From Turnera subulata (Eukaryota; Streptophyta; Magnoliopsida; Malpighiales; Passifloraceae), in contig JAKUCV010001082.1 of NCBI GenBank assembly GCA_028386065.3, forward strand, positions 33,508-97,507: a stretch of DNA of 64,000 nucleotides, written 5' to 3'. The notes beneath the pieces are model-generated. The model was not told the origin of the DNA. It worked only from the letters and a program-made list of their open reading frames with translations, and ran no database searches. Each line of letters opens with the position of its first letter. Positions within the stretch are counted from its first letter, which is position 1. Shown in pieces: positions 30,835 to 44,778 of this stretch. Both the position numbers and the translations under genes were made by a program.

Positions 30835-33800
30835 TCACGATTTCCTTTGATGGGGAGGAGGGGGGAGAATGGAGTTAGCAAGCTCTTCGTTCAACTTCAC
30901 TGGAAGAGGAGGCATCTGCTTCATTATCTCTGGCATGTCATTCAAGCTGCAGAGTAAGACAAGTTAAGTGGGTCGTACATGGATTGGGAAAATGTTTAAC
31001 AAACTGCAGTTTGAAAGCATCAGGTTATTCTTATAACCTCTAAAAATAATCATGAGAATTTTTACCTTCTGCCATGGATGCCCGAAGGGATAACACCATA
31101 AAGATGATAAGAGCAATAAAAACTCAATGATGAGAAAAGGTCACTAATCAAAATAGACACAGTCAACTAGAATCAAGGATAGAGATGCAGTATCATACTC
31201 GTTTAAGAGAGCAAGGATGTTGTCTCTAGCTTTGCTTAAGAGATTGATGTTATCATGTATCTGCAAGAAAGAAAGAAATTATTGATTTAAATCATTCTCT
31301 ACTATAGCCATGTGTATGCTTCGTGATGCTGCAACAGTTCCAAACATAAATTTGATTGATTAGCATCCCCACGGTAAACTGGCTTCAGATTGCAGACGCA
31401 TCACATTACATAAGTCAGACTAGTAACAGACAAGGGGCCACAAATAGATGAATCTAAAAGTGACATTAGGGAAGGTGATCCATCCGCCATTTTTTTTCAA
31501 TTCTGAATGGACTAGTAAAACTCATCTGACTGCATTAACAGCTAGTTGCAAAAACAAGAACAATGAGAAATTGTGAAGTGAAATAACTAACTCTGAAGGA
31601 AAACAAAGCAATTTCCACCTAAAGGGAAATGAGATCCTGTTAGAATGCAATCATATCCACATAAAAAGTCATGGGGGACAACCAGAACGATTTCAGTTAA
31701 CTGCAATATGCTCTGTTAGCAAAGACCAGATAAAATATCAACCCATGTGGTATAAGCAAGATTCACAGACTTGCAAATATAATATAAGCAGCAAATTGAC
31801 ATGCAGATTAATAAAAGTACAACATACTACATACACCTTGTAACACATAAATATTCAGAGAGTAAACCCTATATATCACCTGAAAAGATGAAAAATTAGC
31901 AGAAATTTGACTAAGCATTTGAGAATTTTGCTCAAGAAGCTCCCCTGTTGCACCACCAATGGCTGCAAGCAACATATATGACTGTAAGTATAGGAGTGAG
32001 AAGAGATTTAGCACCACATAATTGAAGGGCAAAGTGGTAGATTAAAAAGATCAGTAATGACTTAAAATACAATGAGAGACACGTCCAATCTAATGCAAGG
32101 GAAATAAAAATCATGTTAGTCCTCAACAACTTCGTCTTCTTGAATTCCAATTTTATAAAAGATGCAAACCTTTGTAAGATATCCCATCATCATTGTCCAT
32201 GGGTATCATTGGTGGAACATATGCAGGACCATTGGGACGAGGCGTCAAATGAGAGGAAGATTTTGCAGAGGAATCCACGGCTTTCTCCTGTGAAATAGAT
32301 GTAATTATGAGACAAACTCTTGGGGAGTTGTGTCACCCACATAGGATACTCGTAAAACCAAATCAAATAAACTCGTTAAACTGTTGAAAGATTCAGTCAA
32401 AAAGTAGGTAGAATATCCCCAACAGTCTATCAAGCTGAAAACATAGACTAGACACTTCTGGAAGACGAATGAACTAGTCATCATACTTTTCAGGTTCATA
32501 GTTCCGCAGGCATGTATGATAAAGAAAAACACTATCATTCATTTCAGCTTTGAGGTCTACATTTCTACAGTAGCCAACACCTATGAGGGTCAGTAACTTC
32601 TATCACAATTTTCTTTTTTATAATCATTTACGATTATACAAAGGGATATGGGTGCATTTGAAGTGTAGTTATTCCAAAGTTCAAATTTATATATTAGTAA
32701 ATCAAGAAATATAAGATGGATCAATGCATGTGCAACGATGATCACAATTGGATGCTCGTCTTCTTTATAACTCTTTTGCTTCCTGCAATTTTTTTTACTC
32801 AAAAGAAATCGTGTTAGCTATATAGAACAGAACCACAGAGTTTTATCATTTAATTAAAAATGCTTACTACTGAATATACACATGCCTCTATTCGAGGACA
32901 GTTTGCTTTAATACTATCAGCACACGTCTATTGCTTCATCCACAGCACTATTGACAAGCTACAGAAACAATGCAAACTTCTTCGCAGCATAGAGCATACC
33001 TTTCTGTCTTTGTTTTTCCTTGATGAATGATCTTCTTTCCTTCGCTTACCATTTTCCTTCTTCTGAAAAATAAGAAAAACAATGCAAAAATGAAAATTCT
33101 GCTCCCTAAAACTCCACAATACTAAGTTATCCCTCCACCCTGCACCCAACAGCTGCCACTTTTCTTAAAAGTGCAAAAGTAAAAGAACCTTTTCTGGAGA
33201 GATATGGTCACATATCAGCTACTGTGGGAAATTTTTAACCACTTTGCAATAGAGACAATACTTCAACGGTGGGAATTTTTCTTTTCATCCTGTTATGTCA
33301 CCTTTCTAAATGAATTGATCTATTTATGATTGATCTTTTAATCAAACATCCATCTGTGATCTCGTTCTAGAACAAAACATTTTGGTGTTAAGTTATCATG
33401 ACAGCTATATACTCTTGAGTTCTCCAATATATTCACATAGACATGATCTTCTAAAAGTGGAATAGATAGCTACAAAGGCAAAGATCTTTTTTTTATTAAA
33501 TTCTCGGCAGAAAGCGGATATAATAAAACAGAAAGCCATACTTGACACAACATATCTAAACAGTGCTTTTCAACTAAACAATCACAAAAGATGTCTCAAT
33601 AAGAAAATATTCAAGTTTGAAATGATCCAAGTATTTTTTGGCGTGATACAGGTCACTTACGGTCATCCATCTACAACGTAGAGCCACGTCGCGAACTGTT
33701 TTGTCCTTTAATTGCATCGCAATCTTGGCATACCGGACTATAACTGATTCTGATGCATACCTGAAAAGTTACACGACCAGGAATACATCAGCATGAGATT

Positions 33801-35035
33801 TCTTCCTTGATTAGCAAGTAAAGAAACAAGGAAACAACAGAAAAGCAGTTAAAAAGCTGCCGGAGGATCTCGAGTTCGAGTCCCAGTCATAACCTGTAAA
33901 ACCAAATTAAAAAGAGCTGCCCAAGGAGGATCAAATTCATTTTAATGAATCATCCACTTAATTATGGCAATAATCAGAAGGATGGCCCACTGTGTTTTCA
34001 AAACAGAATAAGGAAGTCAAGTACTTTCGGTTTTAACACGAAATAACCTCAGAAACCGGACATTTCGGGATCTTTTTCCTTATCAGGAGACATTTGGTAC
34101 AACACAATCAAAATAGTGAAATACTTATGTTACATAAATACTATTCTCTGTTTTGGCAACCTTTTCAACTAGATGATGACAAAAGCAACGGTTATTTCCC
34201 TAAGCATCAGAATGCCCCCATGAAGTGGATACATCTCGGTATGATTCAACAGCCTTCAAACAACATCTTAAGCAAATCAACCATAATGGTAAAACCGGTG
34301 ATTTCACCCCTCTTTCGTCCATATCATGTCTCAATCTATTCCGCACAACAGGCAGAATCTGTATTCTAATACAGTATAAAAACCTGCTTGCCCCTTCAAT
34401 ATGATCATGAATGTTGTCATTGACAAATACAGCCAAATGTAGTTTAAAAGACATAAGCTCCACCAAGTTTAGACAAATCCAGCTCCCATCCCATTCTCGT
34501 TTGACTACCTTCCTTAATTCGATTCAATTAAATGAGATAACAACACAAGTTCACAAATGATAGACCAACAACAAAGAATTCTCTTCACGAACATTATCCA
34601 ATTGAGTTAAACAACAATTCACAGAAGAAGACAACAACTGAAACTCTAGCATACATTTTCTTAAAAAGAATATAAAATAAAATTTTAAAAGTTGTGAGAA
34701 AAAGAAAATAATAGGAACAGAAAATACAAAATGGAAAAAAAAAATTACTTAGTAAGCAAATCCTCGAGGAGCGACTGTTCCTCAGGAGTCCACTCCACGG
34801 ATATACCGGGGTTGTGCCGGAGCCCGGACTGGGCGGAATTATCTCCTCCTCCGCCTCCGCCTCCACCCGAATTAGTGCCCCCGTTGTTGCTCGAATTAAC
34901 GGGAACGCCATTGGAAGAGGACCCGCCTTTCTGCGCCGAAGCTGCTCCTCCCTCCTGATTATTATTATTATTACTGTTGTTGTTGTTGTTGCCGTTATTG
35001 TTACTGCTGTTGTTATTATTCGCACTCGCAGCCAT
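30835..35035 (-). CDS. DUF3755 / SANT-like nuclear protein, seven exons
   Basis: Exons (minus order) 35035-34749, 33760-33661, 33062-33000, 32287-32170, 31962-31880, 31260-31199 and 30946-30835 have GT/AG borders and join in frame to 274 residues. The N-terminus is Asn-rich then Gly-rich (about residues 5-70). Then comes a SANT/homeodomain-like region, WTPEEQSLLEDLLTKYASESVIVRYAKIAMQLKDKTVRDVALRCRWM (residues about 82-128), split over exons 1-2, and a basic cluster KKENGKRRKEDHSSRKNKDRK. The C-terminus has LNDMPEIMKQMPPLPVKLNEELANSIL. This matches a plant family annotated as DUF3755, probably nuclear and DNA- or chromatin-associated; the exact role is unknown. The ATG at 35035 is chosen because the preceding codon is GTG. 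No break is seen. Confidence 0.9.
34950..35030 (-). repeat. Coding trinucleotide (AAC/AAT)n tract
   Basis: Runs of AAC and AAT on the minus strand encode the poly-Asn segment at the start of the DUF3755 protein. Such tracts mutate by slippage, so length variation between alleles is expected. Confidence 0.8.
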
Positions 35036-37414
35036 CACCGACCGCGAATCGGAACCCCGAAACCAACCCCCAAAACCAAAACCAAAACCAAACCACCACT
35101 ACTACTACTTCTTGTCTCTGTCTATTATACAGATAGATAAACACGAAGTGTGTGTGTGTGTGTGTGGGTGTTTTAGGACAATTGGCAATTGTAGTTGACT
35201 CACTTCTGTTGTGGGCGTAAGAGGATGGATGGCTATGTAAGGAAAACAGGAAGGAGAAATGGTAATCAATGGAATAGACAAACAATTAAATTTACTATGT
35301 TGTGTTTTACTACTAGATTCAGTGCTTTCCCTGTTTATCTGGTGTTGTTGTTGTTTTTTTTTTTTTTTGTGTTAGTATTGAAAAGTGAAAAGTAAGGGAA
35401 AGAGATCTATCTATCTATCTGTCTGTCTGATTTTTCTTTTTCATTTTCCTTCTTTTTTTTTATGAAATTTTGTTTCTTTCTATGATATTTTTTTTAAAAA
35501 AATTTTGGTGCGTTTCTTTTGTTTAGATGCCTTTTTTGTTCGGTTCCTCAAAATTCGTTCCTATCCGTCTAATTACTCCTGTGTTTGTGCTGCGCGAGAG
35601 GTGATTTGTCTCTTTTCCCGCCGGTTAAACCACCGATTTTCTTTTTCCTTTTTCCTTTTTGGAGATTAAAAAAAAAAAAGAATCACAAACCGAATTAGCC
35701 CATTGATTCAATGCTTTTCTTTACTTGATTAGACTGGGATTTGTAATTCTTTTTTCCTGTAAATATTTCTCTTTTTCTTACGTATTTTCTGTCTTTTTAT
35801 AATTCTGTCCATATTCCTTGCACATACGTAGGTGTTTCTAAATTGGGGGAACTATTTTAAATTTGTAGATAGTTTTCCTGATTAGGGTTGGTCTACAAGA
35901 GTTGTTTTAAATATGCTATCGAAACGCTAGGTTTGAATTTAAAATATTTTGCCAAAATCTTGAGCATCGGATCAAGTCTTCACAAATTTCGATGGGTATT
36001 TTTATTTTATGTGTTACTCAAATCACAATTACAAAATACTCAACTTGTTGACTTCAAAAACTTACATTAAACACTATATAGTTTTGTAGTAGAAAGCGAC
36101 ACAAAACTGAAAACTCTCCATGAGATTTTATATTAGATCTATGTTACCACAGAGAGCTCACAGGGTATTACACACGGAAAATTATTAGGAATCATAACAA
36201 TTTTAGGAAACATAACAACACTTATACCATTTTAGAAAAAAAAATCTCAAATTTGTAGTATTGGTGATGTTGTTGATATGCATCTAATGTTAGATACGTG
36301 ACAATACATGTATTGGATTTGTGAGTGATAAGAGAAACCGACAATTAACATCTCCAACAAAGAAGAAAACCTTACAACTTAACATTCCCAAAACATGATA
36401 ATAATTCAGATTTAAGAAATTATAAAACCATCTTATAGGTTTTGATTTATAAAATCATAAGCTTTTATGAGGTGAGAATATATCCCCATGAGTAGAACAA
36501 CAAATTCTTTTTTCTTCTACAAGGGCACCGTACCAAAACTCCCAAAACACAAAAACAAGACAAAGCTGATCAAATTAAAAGTCATATCTATCCTACATAG
36601 TATGTAATGATGAGTAGTCAATCTTGACCTTTTAAGATGACCAAACTCATGTCATTTTTATATTTTGGTAAGGTGACCGAGTCGTAAATGGCTCAAGAAG
36701 TATGTTGAAAGAGGAAGAAAGGTAAATGAGTCTATAAAGTCGACAATTATAGCCATATGATTTCACCTTTTTTTTTTGAACGGTTATATGATTTCACCTT
36801 AAGGTGGCCGTTGTTGTTGTTGTTTTTTTTTTTTTTGAAGTAAAAAGAGGTGGGTGTTGATTTCATAAGTACTAAACCATGTGTAACCAAGGGTTTTTAT
36901 GTCATTCCGACCAAAAAAGGGGTTTTTTTTTGTTATTTGAATCGATGATGGTTGTACTGGTATTGGTTTGTATGGCAAATCTCATACGAAGTAAACTAAT
37001 AACTTAAAAGACCTGCACAACAATAATTTAAACGTGTTCAATATTCTTTCCTAGAAAAAAACCACATGGTCAATACGACTTTGGGAGCGAAAGACACGTT
37101 CGCTAATCGCTGTTGGGGACAGTAATACTTCTAATATTCCAAAAAAAAAAAAACTGGAAAAAAGAAAGAAAGAAAGAAAGAACGCAGAAACAATGGCCAG
37201 ATCGGATTACGGGAAGGGCAAAAAGGATTGAGAGCACGAAAATGATGGTTTTTTTTTTAATTTATTTTTCTTTTCCCGGTAGTCAATTGGGAGTGTCAAT
37301 AAGTGAAATTATTAGTGTTGAAAAGGGGATATTAACTGATAAAACGGGATCAAGAAGAAGAAGAATTTGACCATTTGACTAAATTACTAAATTTGAAACT
37401 CTTAGTTAAGAAAT
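35036..37414. other. 5' flank of the DUF3755 gene and intergenic sequence
   Basis: Close to the gene lie a CCAAAACCAAAACC-rich leader, a (GT)n run (35149-35166) and an ATCT/GTCT repeat (35406-35430). Further right it is AT-rich with homopolymer runs and a short direct repeat (TATGATTTCACCTT near 36758 and 36787). No gene is seen. Confidence 0.5.
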
Positions 37415-38841
37415 TGATGTGTATGAATTATACACACATTTTGGACCTTTAGTTTATAGATTTGGGCTTTGTTTTATTAAATTGTTATTTATTTAGTTAG
37501 CTTTTCATTTAGTTTTGATTTAATAAACTCTTCCTTTAGCATTTGATGATTTGAGGTTTAAATTAGAAGAATTTAGAAGATTTGGATAGATTCTGGATGA
37601 TAAAGATAAGATGATTAATTATCCTGGATAGATTTGAAGATAATATGAGGATTTATCCTCCTATGCGCAACCTGCCTATGCGGAGATTTTCAGCTGTGCA
37701 GAAGTTCAAATTTCCATTATCCAAGATTATCTTCCAAGGATATTTTGAAGATACTGTTTGAATTTAAATTGGGATTATTTATTTGTTATTTATCCATATA
37801 ATTAAATTCAAAAGGTTTATTTTTGAATTTAATTAGATTAGATCCCAATTTTGAATTCAAAAGAGAGAAATCTTAACCATCATTTCCTAGCCTGTAAATA
37901 CCTTGGCATTCTAGGAGGAAAGGATACTCTTCACACTCTCTCATTCTCTCATTCTTTCATTCTCTCTCAAATTCAAGAGGAGTTCTTCATCAGTTCTTCA
38001 AGGAAGAGGAAGGAAATTCAGCTTACGAGCTTAGTTCAAGTTTGTCTTCAAGTTTGATTATTGTAACTACTTGTTCAAATGCCTACAATGAAATTCATGA
38101 GTATTTTCTTCTCTCTTGCTATGTTGAGCTAAATCTTTAAAGTCTAGGAATTAGGAGAGGTAGCTTGTCTATTCTATGATGCATATGTTTTAATAAATTG
38201 TGTTTAATTCCTGTTTACCTATTGTTCATTGATTCAATCCTAGGGCACTTAACTATGCTATTTAACTGGCCATTAGATAGTATAAAATCTAGATAGAAGA
38301 TTGTTAAGTGACAACGTTAATTGACTATTGAAGTTGCATAGGTTGAACACTAGAAACTTGCCTTGAGGAAGGATGACCTTCTAGTGAAGAATATTTGCTT
38401 AGGTTGACTGTTCATAAATGCCTTAGTTATTTCTTCGTTAGTGAACACGAAGTTGAGATAGCTAAGTAGGGTTTAAGTCTGGCCACGAGAGTGGGGTATT
38501 AATTCCGCTTTATTCAACTATCTTTCAATGAATTTAGGAAATTCAAGAATTAGATTAATTTATGGTTGCATAGTCTGCTTATGCATGCATGCTACATGAT
38601 CAATCTGTGCATGGTTTCGAAAGTGAAGCGTCAAGAATAGGCAAGTGAGCCGCCGAAGTCCTAGACATCTTTTGAATATTGAGAATCCATCTTTTATTAT
38701 TTCACGTATTTACTTTCCTACTCAAATCCAATCTTTATTTGCCTAGACGATCACAAGTTATTAAGCGATTAGTAATTAACCTGGTCCCAGAGGACGACCT
38801 TGATTGCTACAACTATCTGTGCACTTGCAGATTAGCATTCA
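37415..38841 (+). repeat. 5' LTR of the Athila-like element
   Basis: About 1427 bp, from TGATGTG to the CA before the primer site. It contains about 80 bp (near 38260-38340) that the 3' LTR lacks. Confidence 0.8.
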
Positions 38842-38964
38842 AGTTTTTGGCGCCGTTGTCGGAGACCGGCGTTAATATTAATTGTCTTAGTAATTAGGTC
38901 GATCTAGGCCTGTTACTATTTATGTTTTCCTTCTATTTCTTTTCCACAGGGCTCTAGCAGGTGT

Positions 38965-41413
38965 ATGATCAGGACAAGAAGTAAGGGACCGCCTTTACCA
39001 CTTGATCCTGAAATCGAGAAGACGTGCAAGCTTCTCTGAAAACTACGCCTAGAGAAGAGAGCTGAAGAAGAAGAAACAGACTCATCTGAAGAAGATATGG
39101 GAGACAACACTGTGAGGAATAGTAACCTACCTTCTCATGTTGGGGGCGATGAAATTCCACCCGGAGGAATGGGAGATGGGCAAGTTGATCCTCCTGTCAA
39201 TGCAGCGAATCAAAGGCCGCAACTGCGAGACTTTGTCATTCCAAGGCCTGAGGTTTTGCAACCAAGTATTGTTTGCCCAGCTATTCAAGCGAACAACTTT
39301 GAACTCAAGCCTTCACTGATTGGCATGGTGCAAGGATCGCAGTTTAGCGGATCAGCCTTGGATGACCCCAACACACATCTTCAAAGTTTTCTGGAAATTT
39401 GTGATACTTTGAAGATAAATGGAGTGACCACTGATGTCATCCGCCTCCGCTTATTTCCATTCTCTCTTCGGGATAAAGCAAAGGCATGGCTAAATTCTTT
39501 TCCAGCAGGAACTTTTCAGACATAGGATGCCTTGTCACAAGCCTTCCTATCAAAATTCTTCCCACCGATCAAGGCAATCGAACTCAGAAATGAGATTTTA
39601 ACCTTTGCTCAGAAGGATGATGAATCTCTATATGATGGATGGGAACGGTACAAAGACTTACTCCGAAGGTGCCCACATCATGGTCTGCCAGATTGGATGG
39701 TGCTAGAAACATTCTATGCCAACATAAGTGAGTCAATCAGGGGAACTATAGATGCTGCAGCAGGAGGAGCAATAATGACAATGCCAATCAAAGAAGTCTT
39801 CGAGCTTTTAGACCGAATGTCGGCTAACACTTTCCAATGGCCAGTTGAAAGGCTGCCCATGAAGAAGGCCGCTGGAGTTTTGGAGCTAGAGGCTGTAAAT
39901 TTGTTGCACTCAAAGGTGGATTATCTTTTGCACAGCCTGGGAGGAAAGGCAACCCACGGACCGTGTGAAAATTGCGGGGGTGCTCATGCACACTCTGCTT
40001 GTCCCAATCAGAATGGAAGTACCTGGGGTAGTCAACAAGGCAGTAGTAGAGGACCTCTAGGGTGTCCTCCAGGAGGCCATAATCCTCAATCTCAATAATC
40101 AACTCCACAACCACCAAAGAATGACTTTCAAATATTTATGCATTCATATATGGAAAGTCAACGCCTACAGATGGAAAATCAACGCCAACAGATGGAAGCT
40201 CAGTGCCTATAATTGGAGTTCCAACAAAAGCAAATAGACTTAATAACTAATCTAACTTTAGAGATTAGCCAATTAAAGACGCAACTAGCTGGAAGCAAGA
40301 ATAGGTTGCCTGCGCATACTGAAGTAAATGCGAAGGAGCAATGTTGCGCGATAACCTTAGGAAGTGGAAATCAGTATGAGATGATTGCACCGACTAAGCA
40401 TAAGAAGTCTGTGCAAGAAGATAAAATGGAGCAGCATGGCCACACTGAGCAAGAGAAGGACTCTGAAGAAGCACAACCAAAGAAAGAAGAAGAGGTGAAG
40501 CCATATGTTCCCCCTATTCCCTTTCCTGGAAGATTAAAGAAAGCCAAACATGATCAACAATTTAGCAAATTCCTAGAGGTGCTTAAGAAGTTGTATGTGA
40601 ATATCCCATTCACAGAAGTCCTTTCTGAAATGCCAGCTTATGCCAAATTCTTGAAAGAGATCTTGTCAAGGAAGAGAAATCTAGAGGAAATTGGAACAGT
40701 AGCATTAACTGAGGAATGTAATGCTATTATCCAAAATAAGCATATTCCAAAGTTAGAAGATCCTGGGAGTTTCTCTATCCCGTGTAACATCGGCAAGATT
40801 AGCATCAAAAGGGAGTTGTGTAATTTGGGAGCAAGTGTTAGTGTCCTTCTACTATCCATAGTTAAGAAGCTGAATATAGGGGATATAAAGTCAACTTCGA
40901 TGTCACTGCAGCTGGCAGATCGTTCGATCAAGCGTCCTGTTGGTATCCATAAAGATGTCCCTGTGCAAGTTGGAAAGTTCTTCATCCCAGTGTACTTTTG
41001 TTGTCCTTGATGTAAAAGAGGATACTAAAACGCAGATTATTTTGGGACGTCCATTTTTGGCAACTGCAGGAGCAATAATTGATGTTCAAAATGGGAAGTT
41101 AACCTTCAAGATTCGAATTGAAACAGTCAGCTTTGATGTTTTACAAACAGAGAAAAACGACTTTTCAGGTCATTCGTGCTATTGTCTTGAAGTTATTGAC
41201 GAAGCACGAAAACAATCTTCTTCGCAGAAAGACCCTATGGATCCCATTTTGGCATGCACAGCCAGTAGTAGAGCCGCAAAGGATCGAAATGTTGCAGAAG
41301 TTGCTTGTGCCCTTCAATTAGAAGTCTTATCTCCTATCACTGAAGGCAAAAGAAAGAATTTTCAGGCTTTGAAATCTATGCAAAGTCTGCAGCCTCTCCT
41401 TGATCTACACTAG
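38965..41413 (+). pseudogene. Athila-like gag-protease, several stops and a frameshift
   Basis: One reading frame runs from MIRTRSKGPPLPLDPEIEK (38965) through NNFELKPSLIGMVQ, DDPNTHLQSFLEICDT and AKAWLNSFPAG to the knuckle CENCGGAHAHSAC and on to PYVPPIPFPGRLKK. Stops interrupt it near 39038, 39523, 40096 and 40210. The protease core reads LCNLGASVSVLL, where the family has C-D-LGAS, so the catalytic Asp is Asn. A frameshift near 40985 leads to IILGRPFLATAGAIIDV (40940-41413 frame). After LQPLLDLH no RT follows. Gag and protease would assemble and mature particles, but this copy is dead. Confidence 0.87.
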
Positions 41414-43026
41414 GATGGCCAATGTGGGGTCCAGCTACAAGATATTAAAGAAGCGCTTTGTGGGAGGCAACCCATATTTCCTGTTTGTATGTTCTACATG
41501 CAAATTGAAGGTAATATTGATAGTATTTCTGCCGGAGTTTGCAGTACACATCCAGACTGTGTAGGCACAAACAGGTTCTTCATATCTTATTTTTATACTT
41601 TCATTTCGTAGATTCTTGGTCAGTGAGGACACTGTCCAAAATAAGTTTGGGGGTGGATGTTCATCCTCATTTCCTCATTTTAATTTTTCGTTCTACTTTT
41701 TCATTTTTATTTTCTTTTATTGCAAATAATTCAGGCCCTAACTTTAGTTTTTGGCTTTTACTTTCTCACTTCTTGAATTTTGTTGATAATTGGAATATTG
41801 ATGCATCAGGATATGCCATTTTTCAAAATTTAATTGTGCCAACTTAATTTGTTTCTCATTCTTTGCCTTAAATATGTTGGAAACAAATCTAATAAGGCCT
41901 AACCACATGTTTAATTCTGTCGACCAACATCTATGTTTTTCTATCTCTTTGACGCTATCTCTTAATCTTAGAACAGAATAACTGGACCTATCGAGGCGAA
42001 ATTTGGCATAGGAAACTTGATGAACGGATATGATAAAGGCATTTTATTCTTCTACCTAATTCTTTTTCTGTAAACACATCCTAACCTTTTGTTTTATTCT
42101 TCCATTGTCATCACCTTTTGGGCTTTTTCACGATAGCCTATATTTCTTTCATACCCGCACAACTACCTTATTGCCATTGAGTCCATGGCTATCATTTGTT
42201 TTTCTTTTCAAACTAACCCTTTTTTTTGTCACTTCAAGGAAATTTATCTTCTTGTTCAGTCATATTTTTAAAGGAATTGTGGCGATAGGCTTACAACATG
42301 CTTACCATAATGCGCTTGTACGATTATCTGTCGATTGTGCTCTAGGATGGAATAAGAAGATGGAGGAAGTAGGGAAATATTTGCGGAAAAAAAAAAGAAA
42401 AAAAGAAGAGAAAACTGACAACCACCCATAAAAGGGGTTTTCATGAAAAGAGAAAAAAAAAAAGCAAAATCATGCCAACACTTCAGCACAACCTCCCTAC
42501 GCCTCCAAACCCAGTTATGAGAGCATAACCTCCTTATGCAGTTTGAGCCAATCTAGGAAGGAAGAAAATCTTTTTTTTTACTGACATGATGAATTTTCTT
42601 AAGTGATATTTTTGTTTATCCTTTTATTCCCTTTTTCTTTTTAGCCCTAACTTAGCCCCATTACAACCATGCACAAGCCCTTTTGATCCAATTTGAAAGT
42701 GTCTTATTTATTAGTGGAGGTTGGAAAAGTGATTCTGCTTATGAGATTTGATTTTTCTTTTAGGCGTCAAAATCCAAAAAAGTATCAAGTGTTAGTAGGC
42801 AGAATTTAATCTATCTGGTTATGCTTTGTTTTATTTGGGACTAACATATTTTTGGTATTTGAATTGAGGAATAAGCTGGGTTGGCACCCCTTTTACAACT
42901 TATACGACAATCCTGTGCAATTCTATTTTCAGTTTCAGTTAATTTGAGTAGTGTGGTTTTTCACCCTTATCCTTAATTTTCACTGATTTTGCTTAGGGAC
43001 AAACAAAGATTCAAGTTTGGAGGTGT

Positions 43027-44192
43027 TGATGTGTATGAATTATACATATATTTTGGGCCTTTAGTTTATAGATTTGGGCTTTGTTTTATTAAATTGTTAT
43101 TTATTTAGTTAGCTTTTCATTTAGTTTTGATTTAATAAACTTTTCCTTTAGTTTTTTATGATTTCAAGTTTAAATTGAAAGGATTTGGAGGATTTGGATA
43201 GATTCTGGAAGATAGAGATAAGATGATTAATTATCCTGGATAGATTTGAAGATAATATGAGGATTTATCCTCCTATGCGCAACCTGCATGTGCGGAGGAT
43301 TTTCAGCAGTGCAGAAGTTCAAATTTTCATTATCCAAGATTATCTTCCAAGAATATTTTGAAGATATTGTTTGAATGTAAATTAGGATTATTTATTTGTT
43401 ATTTATCCATATAATTAAATTCAAAAGGTTTGTTTTTTAATTTAATTAGATTAGATCCTAGTTTTGAATTCAAAAGAGAGAAATCCTAACCATCCTTTCC
43501 TAGCCTATAAGTACCTTGGCATTTTAGGAGGAAAGGACACACTTCACACTCTCTCATTCTCTCATTCTTCCATTCTCTCTCAAATTCAAGAGGAGTTCTT
43601 CATCAGTTCTTCAAGGAAGAGGAAGGAAATTCAGCTTACGAGCTTAGTTCAAGTTTGTCTTCAAGTTTCATTCTTGTAACTACTTGTTCAAATGCATACA
43701 ATGAAATTCATGAGTATTTTCTTCTCTCTTGCTATGTTGAGCTAAATCTTTAAAGTCTAGGAATTAGGAGAGGTAGCTTGTCTATTCTATGATGCATATG
43801 TTTTAATAAATTGTGTTTAATTCCTATTTACCTATTGTTCATTGATTCAATCCTAGGGCACTTAACTATGCTATTTGAACACTAGAAACTTGCCTTGAGG
43901 AAGGATGACCTTCTAGTGAAGAATATTTGCTTAGGTTGACTGTGCATAAATGCCTTAGTTATTTCTTCGCTAGTGAACACGAAGTTGAGATAGCTAAGTA
44001 GGGTTTAAGTCTCGCCACGAGAGTGGGTTATTTATTCTGCTTTATTCAACTATCTTTCAATGAATTTAGGAAATTCAGGAGTTAGATTAATTTATGATTG
44101 CATAGTCTGCTTATGCATGCATGCTGCATGATCAATCTGTGCATGGTTTCAAAAGTTAAACGTCAAGCATAGGTAAGTGAGCCCCCGAAATC
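43027..44192 (+). repeat. 3' LTR of the Athila-like element, truncated
   Basis: It matches 37415-38660 but lacks about 80 bp after CTATTT near 43878 and stops abruptly at about 44192, before the LTR end. Confidence 0.8.
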
Positions 44193-44778
44193 ATTAAAAT
44201 CCAAATCCCAACAACAATAACACTATTAAAAATAAAGACTACTTCACCATAAATATTTCCGTAATTTGAATTATAGATTGAAATAGCTTGAGAGTCAGCA
44301 TGCAGCCAGCAACCATTGAGTGTGTCTGATCACCTCCTGCAGAAAAGTAAACTCTTCATCACGAGCTGCCAAAGCTAACTCGGCCAAATTATCAGTCATC
44401 TAGTTCTAGCAGTAGCATTACCCGTCATAGCATCAACAACATTAATTTTCAATCAAACCTTAGCTGCTGGTGGAGGTATCCCCACATGAGAGATTGTTAT
44501 CCCATCCATCAACCATTTGCTAAAATTCTTTTAACAAGTAGCGTATCTACCGTACCGCAATTATATATTATTATTGATTTAAAAAATTTTCTTTACCATT
44601 GGATTGGATCACATAGATTAAAAATCAAATTCTTTAAACAGAGACTAATTCATTATTATTCAAATAAAAAAGTCAAATTCATTTATTTCCGAGTCAATAG
44701 TCATTCGATGGTTATTAATTGTGACTGTTCTTTATTTAATTTGTGTCACGGAGAGTTCTTCTGTAGTATTTTTTATTA
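44193..44778. other. Unassigned sequence between Athila-like and MITE elements
   Basis: AT-rich, no gene recognised. Confidence 0.4.

Larger units (their letters stand above)
37415..44192 (+). mobile_element. Athila-like Ty3/gypsy element lacking pol
   Basis: The 5' LTR (37415-38841) begins TGATGTGTATGAATTATACAC. The primer site TGGCGCCGTTGTCGGAGA (38848-38865) is the form usual in Athila/Tat elements. Next come gag and protease (38965-41413), about 1.6 kb of non-coding sequence with AAGTTTGGGGGTGG near 41645, the polypurine tract AAGTTTGGAGGTGT (43013-43026), and a 3' LTR (43027 to about 44192) that is cut off near AGCCCCCGAAATC. RT, RNase H and integrase are absent, so the copy is a deletion derivative. 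The target duplication is not recoverable because the right end is lost. Confidence 0.88.

Noticed and set aside
33860..33895. Possible SINE fragment (GAGTTCGAGTCCC)
   Set aside because: Only the box B-like motif is visible; no head, tail or duplication.
34814..35140. Plus-strand frames opposite DUF3755 exon 1
   Set aside because: Shadows of the Asn/Gly-coding exon on the other strand.
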